64,000 nucleotides of DNA, taken from the NCBI RefSeq assembly GCF_003696345.1, contig NZ_RFLX01000001.1, positions 587,688 to 651,687 on the forward strand. The letters are read 5' to 3'. This document shows positions 19,397 through 28,388 of the stretch, in pieces. Below the pieces are notes generated by a model, which had not been told where the DNA came from, searched no databases, and saw only the letters and a list, made by a program, of their open reading frames with translations. Each line of letters starts with the position of its first letter. The stretch's first letter is position 1. Source of the stretch: Teichococcus wenyumeiae. GTDB taxonomy: Bacteria > Pseudomonadota > Alphaproteobacteria > Acetobacterales > Acetobacteraceae. A program made the translations under genes and the position numbers.

Positions 19397-21634
19397 TCAC
19401 CACTTGTAGCGCAGGCCCGCCAGCACCAGGCGCCGGTTGCCGAAGTAGCAGGCATCGGCGGAGGAGCAGGAGGCGACGTAATCCTTGTCCCCGATGTTGG
19501 AGACATTGAGCGTGAGCTGCGCGCCCTTCAGGTCTTCCCGCAGTGCGCCGAGGTCGTAGCGAATGGCGGCGTCGAAGAGGGTGAAGGAGGAGACGTCGAA
19601 GCTGTTGGTGTCGTCCCCTGGCGTCTTACCGATGTAGCGCACACCCGCGCCGATCCCGAGGCCGCGCAGCGGGCCGTCGGTGAAGCGGTACTCGGCCCAG
19701 GCGCTGGCGGAGTGCTTCGGCACCTGCGGCACCGCCTTGCCGGTGACATTGGCGATGGTGCTCTCCGTCACCTCGGCATCGGTGTAGGCATAGGCGGCGA
19801 TGAGGTCGAGATTATCGTTGAGGCTGGCGCGGCCTTCCAGCTCGATGCCGCGGGAGCGGATCTCGCCGGTCTGGATGGAATAGGTGACGCTCACCGGGTC
19901 CGGCGTCAGCACGTCCTGCTGCCGGATCTGGAAGGCGGCGAGCTGGATGTAGCTGTTGAGGCCGTTTGGCTGGAACTTGATGCCGGCCTCGTACTGCTCG
20001 CCCGTGGTAGGGTCGAAGGGCGCGCCGCCGCGTGCGGGGGAATAGGTGCCGCTGTTGGGCAGGAAGGATGTGGCGTAGCTGGCATAGGGCGCCAGACCGT
20101 TGTCGAAGAGGTAGAGCGCGCCGACGCGCCAGGTGAAGGCGCTGTCTTCCTGGCTGGTGCTGCGGCTGGTGGCGCGCGTCACCGTCTCGCTGGTGGCGAA
20201 ATCCTGCCGCAGGCCGAGCGTCAGCCGCAGCTTGCCCAGCGCGATCTGGTCCTGCGCGTAGAAGCCGAGCTGGTCCTGGATCTGCGAGGTGGTGGCGAGC
20301 GTGGGCTCCGGGAAGTTCAGGTCATAGCTGGGCGCGAAGATATCGAGCGCATAGGCGGGGGACAGGGCGGCATTGCCCAGCCGCCGCTTGGCGGAGGAGC
20401 GGCCCCAGTCCACGCCGAAGAGCAGCGTGTGGTCCAGCGGGCCCGTGCTGAAGGTGGCCTGCGCCTGGTTGTCCAGCGCGAAGGTATCGGCATGCTCGAT
20501 GGAATGGACGATGGAGCGCGAGAGGGTGCGCTGGTTGGCCGCCAGCGCGCGGCCGCTGATCGCCTTGAACTCGGCGTCGATGTGCTGGTAGCGGAAGTTC
20601 TGCCGGAAGGTCCAGGTCTCGTCGAGGCGGTGCTCCAGCTGGTAGCCGATCGAGGCCAGGCGGCGCTGGAACAGATTGTAGTTGGGATCGCCGGAGAAGA
20701 AGCTGCTGGGCAGCCGGCCGTAGCGGTTGGGCAGCACGGTGCCGACGGCGGGGGCGAAGTTGTAGAAGCCGCCATCGGGCTCGTACTGGTAATTGCCCAG
20801 CACCGTCAGCGTGGTATCGGCCGTGGGCCGCCAGGTGATGGCGGGGGCGACGGCGATGCGGCTTTCCTTGTTGTAGTCGTATTGCGTGTCGGCGATGCGG
20901 CCGATGCCGGTCAGGCGATACAGGAACTCGCCATCCTCGGTCAGCTTGCCGCCGAAGTCGAAGGCGGTCTGCAGCAGGGCGTGGCTGCCGGCTTCCAGCC
21001 GCACCTCATGCACCGCTTCCTCGGTCGGGCGGCGGCTGACGAGGTTGACGATGCCGCCCGAGCCGGTCTGGCCATAGAGCACCGAGGCGGGGCCGCGCAG
21101 CACCTCGATCCGCTCCAGCAGCCAGGGATCGACGGTCGGGATGGCATAGGAGATGCCACGCTGCTGCCGCAGCCCATCGAGGAAGTTCACATAGGCCGCG
21201 CTGGTGCCCTGGCCGCCGAAGCCGCGCACGAAGACGCTGTCGTAGCGCGAGGTGGGCCGCACTTCCGGCAGCACGCCGGCGGTGTAGCGCAGCGCCTGGG
21301 AGACATTGAGCGCGCCCTGGTCGTCGATCTGGTCGCGCGTCACCACGCCCACGGATTGCGGCGTCTCGATCAGCGGCGTGTCGGTCTTGGTGCCGGTGGT
21401 GGTCAGCGGCGCCACATAGCCTTGCACCGGCTGCCAGGCGCGCCAAGCGGTGGCCTGCACATTCACCTCGGGCAGCACGATGGTGCCGGCGGGCGTTTCT
21501 TCCGGCAGGGTCAGCGGCGCGGCCGTGCTGTCCTGGGCCGAGGCGGGGAGAGCAAGCAGCAGGCTGCTCAGCGCCGTGGTCGCCAGCGCCAAGTCACGCC
21601 GCCGTGGCGCCATTCTCCATGAAGTTCTTGCCAT
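19397..21634 (-). CDS. TonB-dependent siderophore receptor
   Basis: About 745 residues. Signal peptide (RRRDLALATTALSSLLLALPASAQ), then a plug domain with TPQSVGVVTRDQI and LRYTAGVLPE, the usual siderophore-receptor signature, followed by a long beta-barrel ending in the outer-membrane type C-terminus LRYKW. It imports a ferric siderophore across the outer membrane with TonB energy. ATG at 21634 has AGAGG nearby; ATG at 21613 and 21655 are alternatives. A Fur-box-like palindrome lies just upstream and the FepB-like gene follows. The ligand cannot be told. Confidence 0.93.
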   Translation of the reverse strand: MARTSWRMAPRRRDLALATTALSSLLLALPASAQDSTAAPLTLPEETPAGTIVLPEVNVQATAWRAWQPVQGYVAPLTTTGTKTDTPLIETPQSVGVVTRDQIDDQGALNVSQALRYTAGVLPEVRPTSRYDSVFVRGFGGQGTSAAYVNFLDGLRQQRGISYAIPTVDPWLLERIEVLRGPASVLYGQTGSGGIVNLVSRRPTEEAVHEVRLEAGSHALLQTAFDFGGKLTEDGEFLYRLTGIGRIADTQYDYNKESRIAVAPAITWRPTADTTLTVLGNYQYEPDGGFYNFAPAVGTVLPNRYGRLPSSFFSGDPNYNLFQRRLASIGYQLEHRLDETWTFRQNFRYQHIDAEFKAISGRALAANQRTLSRSIVHSIEHADTFALDNQAQATFSTGPLDHTLLFGVDWGRSSAKRRLGNAALSPAYALDIFAPSYDLNFPEPTLATTSQIQDQLGFYAQDQIALGKLRLTLGLRQDFATSETVTRATSRSTSQEDSAFTWRVGALYLFDNGLAPYASYATSFLPNSGTYSPARGGAPFDPTTGEQYEAGIKFQPNGLNSYIQLAAFQIRQQDVLTPDPVSVTYSIQTGEIRSRGIELEGRASLNDNLDLIAAYAYTDAEVTESTIANVTGKAVPQVPKHSASAWAEYRFTDGPLRGLGIGAGVRYIGKTPGDDTNSFDVSSFTLFDAAIRYDLGALREDLKGAQLTLNVSNIGDKDYVASCSSADACYFGNRRLVLAGLRYKW

Positions 21635-21663
21635 GCCACGCTGCCTCTGCGTCATCGGTGATA

Positions 21664-21680
21664 ATGCGAATGCGTCGCAT
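21664..21680. promoter_or_regulatory. Fur-box-like palindrome upstream of the TonB receptor
   Basis: ATGCGAATGCGTCGCAT: perfect 6-bp arms ATGCGA/TCGCAT around a 5-base centre, 30 bases before the chosen receptor start. Iron regulators of alphaproteobacteria (Fur, Irr) bind short AT-containing inverted repeats in such places. Position next to an iron-type receptor supports an iron operator; the regulator is inferred. Confidence 0.5.
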
Positions 21681-21798
21681 CTATACCAATAAGGCGCGGA
21701 GGCCAAACCCAAGCCTGGCTGGATCGGCATCATCTTGATGGTGGTGGCAGGCGCGGCGGGAGCCGCGTTCAGCTCCGGCGGAAAACCCGCAGCGGGGT

Positions 21799-21846
21799 CC
21801 GGGGTGGCCTTGCCACCCCGGCGGGGTCCAGGGGCGGCGCCCCTGG
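21799..21846 (-). repeat. Family B double hairpin after the DapA-like gene (B5)
   Basis: CCAGGGGC/GCCCCTGG (21828-21846, loop GGC) and CCGGGGTGG/CCACCCCGG (21799-21821). The first module lies 8 bases past the stop of the minus-strand aldolase gene, with the same order and orientation as the other copies. Here the gene beyond it is not convergent, so the unit belongs to one gene only. Confidence 0.72.
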
Positions 21847-21854
21847 CCTTACCG

Positions 21855-22775
21855 TCAGGCGGCGGCGCCCGCCATCATGCCCCATTCCTTCAGCAGCGCC
21901 TCCAGCTTGGCGGCGGCTTCCGGCGCCAGCGGCCAGGCGGCCGGCGGCCGGGCATGGCCGACATCGATGCCGGTCAGCGTCAGCGCCGACTTCACCACGG
22001 AGACATTGGTGCCGTTCTGCTCTTCCGAGCGCAGGGCCTCGAAGGTCTCGATGCCGGCGATGGTGCTGTTGGCGGTGGCGTAGTCGCCGCGCGCGAGCGC
22101 ATCGCGGATGGTGACGGAGCGTTCCGGCAGCAGGTTGATCAGGCCGGAGGTGAAGCCCTTGGCGCCGACCGCGGTCATCGGCGGCGCCCAGGGCTCGGCC
22201 AGGCCGCAGACGAAGTTGATGTCGGGCCCGACGCGGTGGATGGCCTTGGCCAGGGTCATGATATTGGGCGTGGCCCATTTCACGCCGGCGACGCCGGGGA
22301 TGCGGCAGAGCTGCTCGATGGCCGGCAGGCCAATGCCGTCGTTGCGCAGGTAGAGCACCACCGGCAGGCCGGCGGCATCGGCCACGCGCCGCACGTATTC
22401 CACCACGCCGCGTGGCGCCACGAAGGGATCGGGCGGCTGGTGGATCATGATGGCGTCGCAGCCATCGGCCTTGGCGCGGGAGGCCAGGTGCACCGCATCC
22501 TTGATGGAGCGGCCGACGCCCGCGATCGTCAGCGTCCGGCCGCCGATCAGCGCCGGCACCTCAGCCTGCATCCGCTCGGCCTCGGCCATGGTCAGGCCGT
22601 AGAATTCGCTGGTATTGCCATTGATGGTCAGGCCATCGACACCGGCCTGGGCGCAGCGGTCGATGATGGGCTTCAGGCGCTGCGGCTGCGGCGTATCGCT
22701 GGCATCGAGCGGCGTGACCAGGATGCCGGAAATGCCGGAGAGGGCTTTCCGCGCGCGTTCGGGAAGGGCGGTCAT
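21855..22775 (-). CDS. Dihydrodipicolinate synthase/N-acetylneuraminate lyase family aldolase
   Basis: 306 residues, class I aldolase TIM barrel. The Schiff-base lysine is in GVAGVKWATPN and the family tyrosine in VVLYLRN; NGNTSEFYGLT matches the substrate carboxylate loop (GTTGE in DapA), so the substrate is probably not the DapA one. ATG at 22775 has a strong GGAGGAA site. Family members act on dihydrodipicolinate, keto-deoxy sugars and related pyruvate aldols. No lysine or sugar-acid genes are adjacent. Confidence 0.85.
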   Translation of the reverse strand: MTALPERARKALSGISGILVTPLDASDTPQPQRLKPIIDRCAQAGVDGLTINGNTSEFYGLTMAEAERMQAEVPALIGGRTLTIAGVGRSIKDAVHLASRAKADGCDAIMIHQPPDPFVAPRGVVEYVRRVADAAGLPVVLYLRNDGIGLPAIEQLCRIPGVAGVKWATPNIMTLAKAIHRVGPDINFVCGLAEPWAPPMTAVGAKGFTSGLINLLPERSVTIRDALARGDYATANSTIAGIETFEALRSEEQNGTNVSVVKSALTLTGIDVGHARPPAAWPLAPEAAAKLEALLKEWGMMAGAAA

Positions 22776-22892
22776 AATTCTGTTTCCTCCGGGAGGATGT
22801 CCCTGGGCAGCGCCGGGCGCCGCCGCAAATCTGCTATAGCAGTTTAATGGGGCCGGCTTCAACGCCCGGCTGCATCTTCCCCGGCTGCATCT

Positions 22893-23435
22893 TCAATGCG
22901 GCCCGGCCATGAAGCGCCGCGCCATGGTGGCATAAAGCGGCCGGCGGCAGACAAGGCGGGAGGCCGCGAAGCCGATCAGCGCCGTGCCCATCAGGGGCAC
23001 GGCCATGCCATGGTTGCCAGTCATTTCCAGCACGATGACGCCGGCGGTGATGGGCGCCTGCACCACGCCGGCAAAATAGGCCACCATGCCCAACAGCACC
23101 ACGGCATCCGCCGGCGCGCCGGGCAGCAGCGCCCCCAGCCAGTGCCCAATGCCCGCCCCCACGGACAGGGAAGGCGCGAAGATGCCGCCGGGAATGCCGC
23201 TCAGGTAGGAAACCACGGTGGCCAGCAGCTTCCAGAAGGCGAAGCTTTCCGGCACGCCGGGTTGGCCTTCCACCAGCAGCTTCGCCTGCTCGGCCGCCAC
23301 GGCGAAGCCCATCGCCACCACCCCCACCAGCACCGCGCCCAGCCAGAAGACCAGCCGCCGCCGCCATTGGCGCGGCGAGAGCAGCGGCAAGCGGCGCAGC
23401 CGGTGGCGGTTGAAGGAGGAGCGGTCCGGCCTCAT
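22893..23435 (-). pseudogene. ClC-type chloride channel remnant with internal in-frame deletion
   Basis: 180 residues, where bacterial ClC proteins have about 430-450. Residues 1-50 match the ClC N-terminal region (RRLPLLSPRQWRRRLVFWLGAVLVG) and residues from about 52 on match the C-terminal half (KLLATVVSYLSGIPGGIFAPSLSVGAG, residues 69-95, with the GIFAP selectivity motif). About 250 residues are missing, including the GSGIP and GREGP motifs and most helices, yet the frame is open throughout. Fusion point is near 23285. A normal ClC cannot fold from this, so I call it a decaying gene; an active mini-protein is less likely. Confidence 0.65.
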
Positions 23436-23529
23436 GCGGCATCATCTTCCTGGCTGTGACGGGGCCGCACAGACTGTGCCTCGGGAGCCGCCAGGGCAAT
23501 GCGTGGCCCTGCTGCCTGTCGGCCCGCCC

Positions 23530-24519
23530 TCAGCCGGGCGGCGGTGGCGCGGCGGCGGATTCGATGGCCTCGGCCACGACCTCGGTATGGGTGTGGTGGA
23601 TCATGTGGCCGGCATCCTCCAGCGGCAGGAAGCGGCTGTGGGGCAGGTGCCGGTGGAAGGCCGCCGACTGGCTGGCGGTATCCACCATGCGGTCCCCGGT
23701 GCCGGCCAGGATGGTGATGGGCAGGTCCAGCCCGCCGTAATGCGGGGCCAGGGTGGCGGCGCTCGGGATCATCAGCGCGGTGTCGCCGCCACTGGCACGC
23801 AGGGCGCCGGGCCGCAGCACCAGTTCGGTGGGAAAGCCGGTGCGGAAACCCTGGGTGACCGGCCGGGGGGCGAAGATGCGGCGCAGCAGCGCCGGCAGCA
23901 TGGGCCGGCTGAGCAGCGGCGCCACAGTATGGCTCAGCAGGCTGCCCAGCAGCGGCAGGGCCAGCAGGGAAGGCGGCAGCACATCCAGACGGGGACGGGG
24001 CAGCATATAGCCGCCCAGCAGCACCAGCGCGCCGGCACCGCCACGCAGCGCCATGGCCAGCGCCACCAGCACGCCCCAGGAATGCCCCACCAGCACCGGC
24101 TTCGTGACGCCCAGGCGCCGCAGCGCTTCCAGCAGCAGCGCCGCCTGGGCGCTGGCGCTCCAGACGCGGCCACGCGGGCGCCGGGTATGGCCGAAGCCGG
24201 GGCGGTCGAAGGCAAGGACGCGGTGCCGCGCCGCCAGGCGGTCCAGCAGCCCGCTGGCGGCGAAATCCTCGGCCATGGCGCCATTGCCATGGATCAGCAC
24301 CACCACCGGCGCGGCGGAGTCGCCCTGCTCAAGGTAATGCAGGTCGAGACCATGGACCCGGAGGAAGCGCCCCCGGGGCGGGTGGCGCCGTTCCGCCGCG
24401 CGGCTGGCGGCATGGTTGAACAGCGCCATGGCGCCCAATGCCGCCGCCGCGCCCAGCAACAGGGTGCCGGTACGCGTGGCGGGAGGAGGAGAAGGGGCAG
24501 GGCGTGGAAGGAGTGTCAT
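23530..24519 (-). CDS. Alpha/beta hydrolase, membrane-anchored
   Basis: 329 residues. An N-terminal hydrophobic segment (TGTLLLGAAAALGAMALF) anchors or exports the protein, followed by an alpha/beta-hydrolase domain: VVVLIHGNGAMAED for the oxyanion hole, VGHSWGV with the nucleophile serine, and AGHMIHHTHTE with the catalytic histidine. ATG at 24519 is chosen because the longer frame has no family-like sequence. Substrate is unknown; esterases, haloalkane-type and epoxide hydrolases share this fold. Confidence 0.85.
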   Translation of the reverse strand: MTLLPRPAPSPPPATRTGTLLLGAAAALGAMALFNHAASRAAERRHPPRGRFLRVHGLDLHYLEQGDSAAPVVVLIHGNGAMAEDFAASGLLDRLAARHRVLAFDRPGFGHTRRPRGRVWSASAQAALLLEALRRLGVTKPVLVGHSWGVLVALAMALRGGAGALVLLGGYMLPRPRLDVLPPSLLALPLLGSLLSHTVAPLLSRPMLPALLRRIFAPRPVTQGFRTGFPTELVLRPGALRASGGDTALMIPSAATLAPHYGGLDLPITILAGTGDRMVDTASQSAAFHRHLPHSRFLPLEDAGHMIHHTHTEVVAEAIESAAAPPPPG

Positions 24520-24670
24520 GGGTCCGGGCGGCAGGGTGAGCAACCCGCCGGGCCGGAACGCCCGCCCCGGCGCGAGGGGGCGCCGGGCACGGAGGAGGGG
24601 GGACGGGTTGCGACCACGTCCCAACGCCGGCAGGTGGCGGGGGTTGCCCGCCGCGCCGCCGGCGGGATGC

Positions 24671-24976
24671 TTACTTCAGATGGGCCGCCAGGTGCTTGTT
24701 CATCTCGAACATGGTCACCTTGTCCTTGCCGAAGACCTTCTTCAGCTTGTCGTCGGCCAGGATCTCACGCCGGTTCTCCGGGTTCTGCAGATCCTTGGAC
24801 TTGATGTATTCCCACACCTTGCTGACGACCTCGCCACGCGGCAGGGGGCCTTCGCCCACCACCGCCGCCAGCTCCGCAGAGGGCTTCAGCGGCGTCTGCA
24901 GCGCATTGGGCTTGTTGCCCGGCTTGGCCGGCTTGACGGTGGCCTTCTTGTCCTGTCCTGCCGATTTCGCAGCCAT
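24671..24976 (-). CDS. SWIB/MDM2 domain protein
   Basis: 101 residues. A Lys/Pro-rich N-terminal tail precedes a SWIB domain: ELAAVVGEGPLPRGEVVSKVWEYIK, then LQNPENRREILADDKLKKVFG and EMNKHLAAHL. Small SWIB proteins are known from chlamydiae, plants and several proteobacteria, where they may bind DNA or condense the nucleoid; the bacterial role is not settled. ATG at 24976 has AGGAG upstream. It stands alone, and its composition resembles the core genome. Confidence 0.9.
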   Translation of the reverse strand: MAAKSAGQDKKATVKPAKPGNKPNALQTPLKPSAELAAVVGEGPLPRGEVVSKVWEYIKSKDLQNPENRREILADDKLKKVFGKDKVTMFEMNKHLAAHLK

Positions 24977-25093
24977 TGAACGCTCCTGGGAACGGGTTGG
25001 GGTCTGGGCCCTGCGGGAAGCATGGTGCAGAGCCAGGTTGGTGGCAAGACGAGCCTGGAGCCGGGCGTTCAACACCCCCTGCGCCAGCCTCGG

Positions 25094-26062
25094 TTAACGG
25101 CGGCCGTAGCGGCGGTCCAGGCTGACCAGCGCCAGCGCGCAGCAGGCCAGCACGCCCAGCCCGAGCATGCGCTGGCGCGAGGACCGCAGCCCGCCATCGA
25201 TCCGCCCGCCGTCCGGCGGCGGGGCGAAGAGATTGCCGTCGGTGACGGGGGCGCCGCGTGCCCGGCGGAAATAGGCGGCCATGAAGCGCGCCATCAGCCG
25301 CGTGGTCCAGCCGGGGGCCAGCAGATGCGCCAGCCGCGTGGCATCGGCCACCCAGCCCACCGTGGTGGTGGGCCTCGGCGCGTGCGAGAGCCGCACGATG
25401 GCCGCGGCCACCCGCCGGGCGTCATAGACCGGCGGCGGGGCGGACAGGGCGCGCCCGGTGTAATTGGCGCCATGCCGCAGGCCGGGCGTGTCGATGAAGG
25501 CGGGATAGACATCGCAGACATGGATGCCCGGATGGTCCGCCAGCTCTGCGCGCAGGGCCTCCGAAAAGCCGCGCAGGCCGAACTTGCTGGCCGAATAGGC
25601 GGCGGCAAAGGGTGCCGCCGCGAAGCCGCCCAGCGAGATCATGTTGATGAAGATGCCCCGCCCCTGGCGCAGGAAATGCGGCAGGACGGCATGGGCGTCA
25701 TGCATGTGGCCAAGCAGGTTGGCGCGGATCACCTGCTCATGCGCCCGCATCGGCGTGTCGTGGTAGCGGCCCACGGCGCCGACGCCGACATTGCTGACCC
25801 AGACATCGATCCGCCCGCCGAAGCCGCGCGCCCGCACCGCCAGCCGCTCCACCGCGTCAGGGTCGGTCACGTCGGTGGGCACGGCAATGGCATCGGCGCC
25901 CAGGGACCGGCAGCGGGCCGCGACCTCTTCCAGCGCATGCTCGCCCCGTGCCGCCAGCACCAGCCGGGCGCCGTCGCGGGCGAAAGCCTCCGCCGTGGCC
26001 TGTCCGATGCCGCTGGAGGCGCCGGTGATCACCACCACCGGGCTGCCAAGCCTGTCCGCCAT
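25094..26062 (-). CDS. SDR family oxidoreductase with C-terminal membrane segment
   Basis: 322 residues. TGASSGIG (13-20) binds NAD(P) and YSASKFG holds the catalytic Tyr and Lys. After the dehydrogenase core there is a linker with a Pro/Gly-rich stretch and a hydrophobic C-terminal helix (MLGLGVLACCALALVSL) ending in basic residues, suggesting an inner-membrane anchor. The substrate is unknown; similar proteins are annotated simply as SDR oxidoreductases. Ends 109 bases before the SWIB gene with no repeat between. Confidence 0.88.
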   Translation of the reverse strand: MADRLGSPVVVITGASSGIGQATAEAFARDGARLVLAARGEHALEEVAARCRSLGADAIAVPTDVTDPDAVERLAVRARGFGGRIDVWVSNVGVGAVGRYHDTPMRAHEQVIRANLLGHMHDAHAVLPHFLRQGRGIFINMISLGGFAAAPFAAAYSASKFGLRGFSEALRAELADHPGIHVCDVYPAFIDTPGLRHGANYTGRALSAPPPVYDARRVAAAIVRLSHAPRPTTTVGWVADATRLAHLLAPGWTTRLMARFMAAYFRRARGAPVTDGNLFAPPPDGGRIDGGLRSSRQRMLGLGVLACCALALVSLDRRYGRR

Positions 26063-26196
26063 TCCGCCTCACTCCTGTTGCGGTGTGTGCAGAACAGGCC
26101 GGCGGGGCATGAGTTGCCGCAGGACGGCAAAGGTCATGCTGCCAGCGGGGCGGCCTGGCGGAAATCTGTGGATATCTCTGTGGATAGCGGGTGCGG

Positions 26197-26272
26197 TGGT
26201 GGAGCCGAGGGGAATCGAACCCCTGACCTCCTCATTGCGAACGAGGCGCTCTACCAACTGAGCTACGGCCCC
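26197..26272 (-). tRNA. tRNA-Ala (anticodon CGC)
   Basis: On the minus strand the cloverleaf reads GGGGCCG acceptor, GCTC D-stem, anticodon stem CCTCG/TGAGG with loop TTCGCAA, T-arm AGGGG-TTCGATT-CCCCT, and CGGCTCC acceptor end, then A73 and an encoded CCA. The anticodon CGC reads GCG, an Ala codon that is common in this GC-rich genome. Acceptor pairing is complete apart from one G-T. Confidence 0.95.
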
Positions 26273-26385
26273 GCACTCTCGCGAGGCCCGGCTTATTGCC
26301 TGTGGCACACGACCTGTCAAGCGGTGCTTGCCGCGACCGCCCCGGCTCCGTAGATGAAGGCGGACTGCGGGATGAAGGAGAGGCA

Positions 26386-26679
26386 ATGTACGCACTGTTC
26401 TGGCTGATCGACCAGCTCATCGGGCTCTACGTATGGGCGTTGATCATCGCCGCGGTGTTCAGCCTGCTGGTGTCCTTCAACGTGCTGGATACCCGCAACC
26501 GTTTCGTCTGGACCGTGGGGGACTTCCTCTACAAGGTGACGGAGCCGGCGCTGCGCCCGATCCGCCGCTTCATGCCTGATCTCGGCGGCATCGACCTGTC
26601 GCCGATGATCCTGATCCTGCTGCTCTACGCGCTGCGGATCTTCCTGTGGCAGAGCGTGTGGCCGCTGCTGGCCGGCTGA
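26386..26679 (+). CDS. YggT family membrane protein
   Basis: 97 residues with two hydrophobic segments (about 5-30 and 70-95) and the conserved loop [27 protein letters not shown]. YggT proteins are small inner-membrane proteins of uncertain role, often linked to osmotic stress or cell division regions. ATG at 26386 follows AAGGAGAGGCA. It is first of yggT-DUF167-folD, and overlaps or nearly touches the next gene. Confidence 0.93.
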   Translation: MYALFWLIDQLIGLYVWALIIAAVFSLLVSFNVLDTRNRFVWTVGDFLYKVTEPALRPIRRFMPDLGGIDLSPMILILLLYALRIFLWQSVWPLLAG

Positions 26680-26987
26680 ATGCCACCCAGGCCTGGCGGG
26701 CGGTGGCGGATGGGGTGGAGCTGCGCGTCAAGGCGCAGCCCCGCGCCCGCCGCCCCGGCCTGCAGGGCCTGGTCGATTCGGCCGATGGCCCGCGCCTGAA
26801 GCTGGCCGTCAACGAGGCGCCGGAGGATGGGCGGGCCAACCGCGCCATCTGCGCCCTGCTGGCCGGGGCGCTGCATGTCCCCCCTTCGCGGATCGCGGTG
26901 GTGCAGGGGGCGGCCTCGCGGGAAAAGACCTGCCACATCGCCGGCGACCCCGCCGCATTGCTGAAAACACTGGAGAATCTGGCATGA
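26646..26987 (+). CDS. DUF167 (YggU) family protein
   Basis: Up to 113 residues. The recognisable domain runs from about residue 17: [19 protein letters not shown], then [23 protein letters not shown], both typical of the YggU/DUF167 family, small cytosolic proteins of unknown function. The start is uncertain: GTG at 26646 overlaps yggT by 34 bases, while GTG at 26703 would fit the domain edge. The stop overlaps the folD ATG (ATGA), so the genes are translationally coupled. YggT and YggU are neighbours in many bacteria. Confidence 0.85.
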   Translation: MAERVAAAGRLNATQAWRAVADGVELRVKAQPRARRPGLQGLVDSADGPRLKLAVNEAPEDGRANRAICALLAGALHVPPSRIAVVQGAASREKTCHIAGDPAALLKTLENLA

Positions 26988-27838
26988 GCGCACGCATCAT
27001 CGACGGCAAGGCGGTGGCGGCCGACCTGCGCGCCCGGCTGGCGGAGCGCGTGCGCGTCCTCGGCTTCGCCCCCGGCCTGCGCGTGGTGCGGGTGGGGGAT
27101 GACCCGGCCAGCGGCGTTTATGTCCGCAACAAGGACCGCGCGGCGCAGCAGGCCGGCTTCAACAGCGCCACGCTGCAGCTGCCCGAGACCACCAGCGAGG
27201 CCGAGCTGCTGGCCGTGGTGGCCGAGCTGAATGCCGACCCGGAGGTGGACGGCATCCTGGTGCAACTGCCGCTGCCGCAGCAGATCCGGGCCGATGCGGT
27301 GCTGCGCGCCATCGACCCGGCCAAGGACGTGGATGGCTTCCACCCGGTGAATGCCGGCCTGCTGGCCACCGGCCAGCCCGGGCTGGTGCCCTGCACGCCC
27401 AAGGGCGTGATGCACCTGCTGCGCGCCGCCGGCACGGCGCCGCGCGGGGCGCGGGCGGTGGTGCTGGGCCGCTCCAACATCGTGGGCAAGCCGATGGCGG
27501 CGCTGCTGCTGGCGGCGGATGCGACGGTGACGGTGGTGCATTCCCGCACCCAGAACCTCGCCGCCGAATGCCGCCGGGCGGAGATCCTGGTGGCCGCCGT
27601 GGGCCGGCCGGAGATGGTGCGCGGCGACTGGGTGGCGGAAGGCGCCACCGTGATCGACGTCGGCATCAACCGCCTGCCCACGGGCAAGCTGGTGGGCGAC
27701 GTGGCCTTCGCCGAGGCCTCCGCCCATGCCGGCGCCATCACCCCGGTGCCGGGCGGCGTCGGCCCCATGACCATCGCCTGCCTGCTGGAGAATACGCTGG
27801 AAGCCGCCATCGCCCGCCGCGGCCTCGCGGAGAACTGA
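26984..27838 (+). CDS. folD: Methylenetetrahydrofolate dehydrogenase/cyclohydrolase
   Basis: 284 residues, the normal length. Interconverts 5,10-methylene-, methenyl- and 10-formyl-tetrahydrofolate in one-carbon metabolism. Y46-x3-K50 gives the catalytic lysine; [10 protein letters not shown] and [13 protein letters not shown] (NADP site) are family signatures; [10 protein letters not shown] closes the C-terminus. Last gene of the yggT-DUF167-folD operon. Convergent with the next minus-strand gene, with only 13 bases between and no hairpin. Confidence 0.97.
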   Translation: MSARIIDGKAVAADLRARLAERVRVLGFAPGLRVVRVGDDPASGVYVRNKDRAAQQAGFNSATLQLPETTSEAELLAVVAELNADPEVDGILVQLPLPQQIRADAVLRAIDPAKDVDGFHPVNAGLLATGQPGLVPCTPKGVMHLLRAAGTAPRGARAVVLGRSNIVGKPMAALLLAADATVTVVHSRTQNLAAECRRAEILVAAVGRPEMVRGDWVAEGATVIDVGINRLPTGKLVGDVAFAEASAHAGAITPVPGGVGPMTIACLLENTLEAAIARRGLAEN

Positions 27839-27851
27839 GGCGGCAGGGCTT

Positions 27852-28388
27852 TCAGGCCGCTGGCAGCAGCAGCCGGGTGACCTCGCCGGCGCTTTCAGCG
27901 CCGATCCCGGCCTCGGCCAGCGCCGCCGCGCTGCCCTCGGGCAGCGGCCAGTTGACCTCCAGCACGGTGCCATCCAGCCGTGCCTTGGGCGGGGTGCTGC
28001 GCGGCAGCGCCTTGGCGCCGGCGAAGGCCTCTACCAGCGCCAGGTCCACCGCCGGGCGGCGCGGCGCCACGGTGGCGGTGGCGGCGCTTTCCACCGTCAG
28101 CGGCCGGCCGACCACCAGGGCCAGCAAGGGCTGCACCGTGCCGAAGAAGCGGCCGGAATCCACCGCCGAACGCTCTTCCGGTCGGCCCAGGCGCAGAAAG
28201 GCGCGCACCAGCCCCTCCATGTCGCGGGCGGCCTGGGCAGCGCGGGTCAGCCGGACGGCGGCCTTGTCCTCCGGTGGCAGGCTGGCCAGCACGCTGTCCA
28301 TGTTGGCCTGCATCACCATCACCATGTTGTTCACGGCGTGCTGCATCGGCCGGGCCAGACCTGCCATGACGTCGCCTGCTTCCTTCAA
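27852..28388 (-). CDS. Degenerate histidine-kinase-like (DHp-type) protein
   Basis: 178 residues. Residues 10-70 resemble the dimerisation/phosphoacceptor helix pair of PAS-type histidine kinases: H17-A-V-N-N-M-V-M-V-M-Q-A-N-M-D, then RLTRAAQAARDMEGLVRAFLRLGRPEE. The C-terminal half would be the ATP-binding domain but shows no N, G1 or G2 box, so it cannot be a kinase by itself. It may be a phosphotransferase similar in layout to ChpT, or a regulatory relic. TTG start overlaps the PBP stop by 4 bases; ATG at 28367 is the alternative. Coupling suggests a link with cell-wall synthesis. Confidence 0.6.
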   Translation of the reverse strand: MKEAGDVMAGLARPMQHAVNNMVMVMQANMDSVLASLPPEDKAAVRLTRAAQAARDMEGLVRAFLRLGRPEERSAVDSGRFFGTVQPLLALVVGRPLTVESAATATVAPRRPAVDLALVEAFAGAKALPRSTPPKARLDGTVLEVNWPLPEGSAAALAEAGIGAESAGEVTRLLLPAA

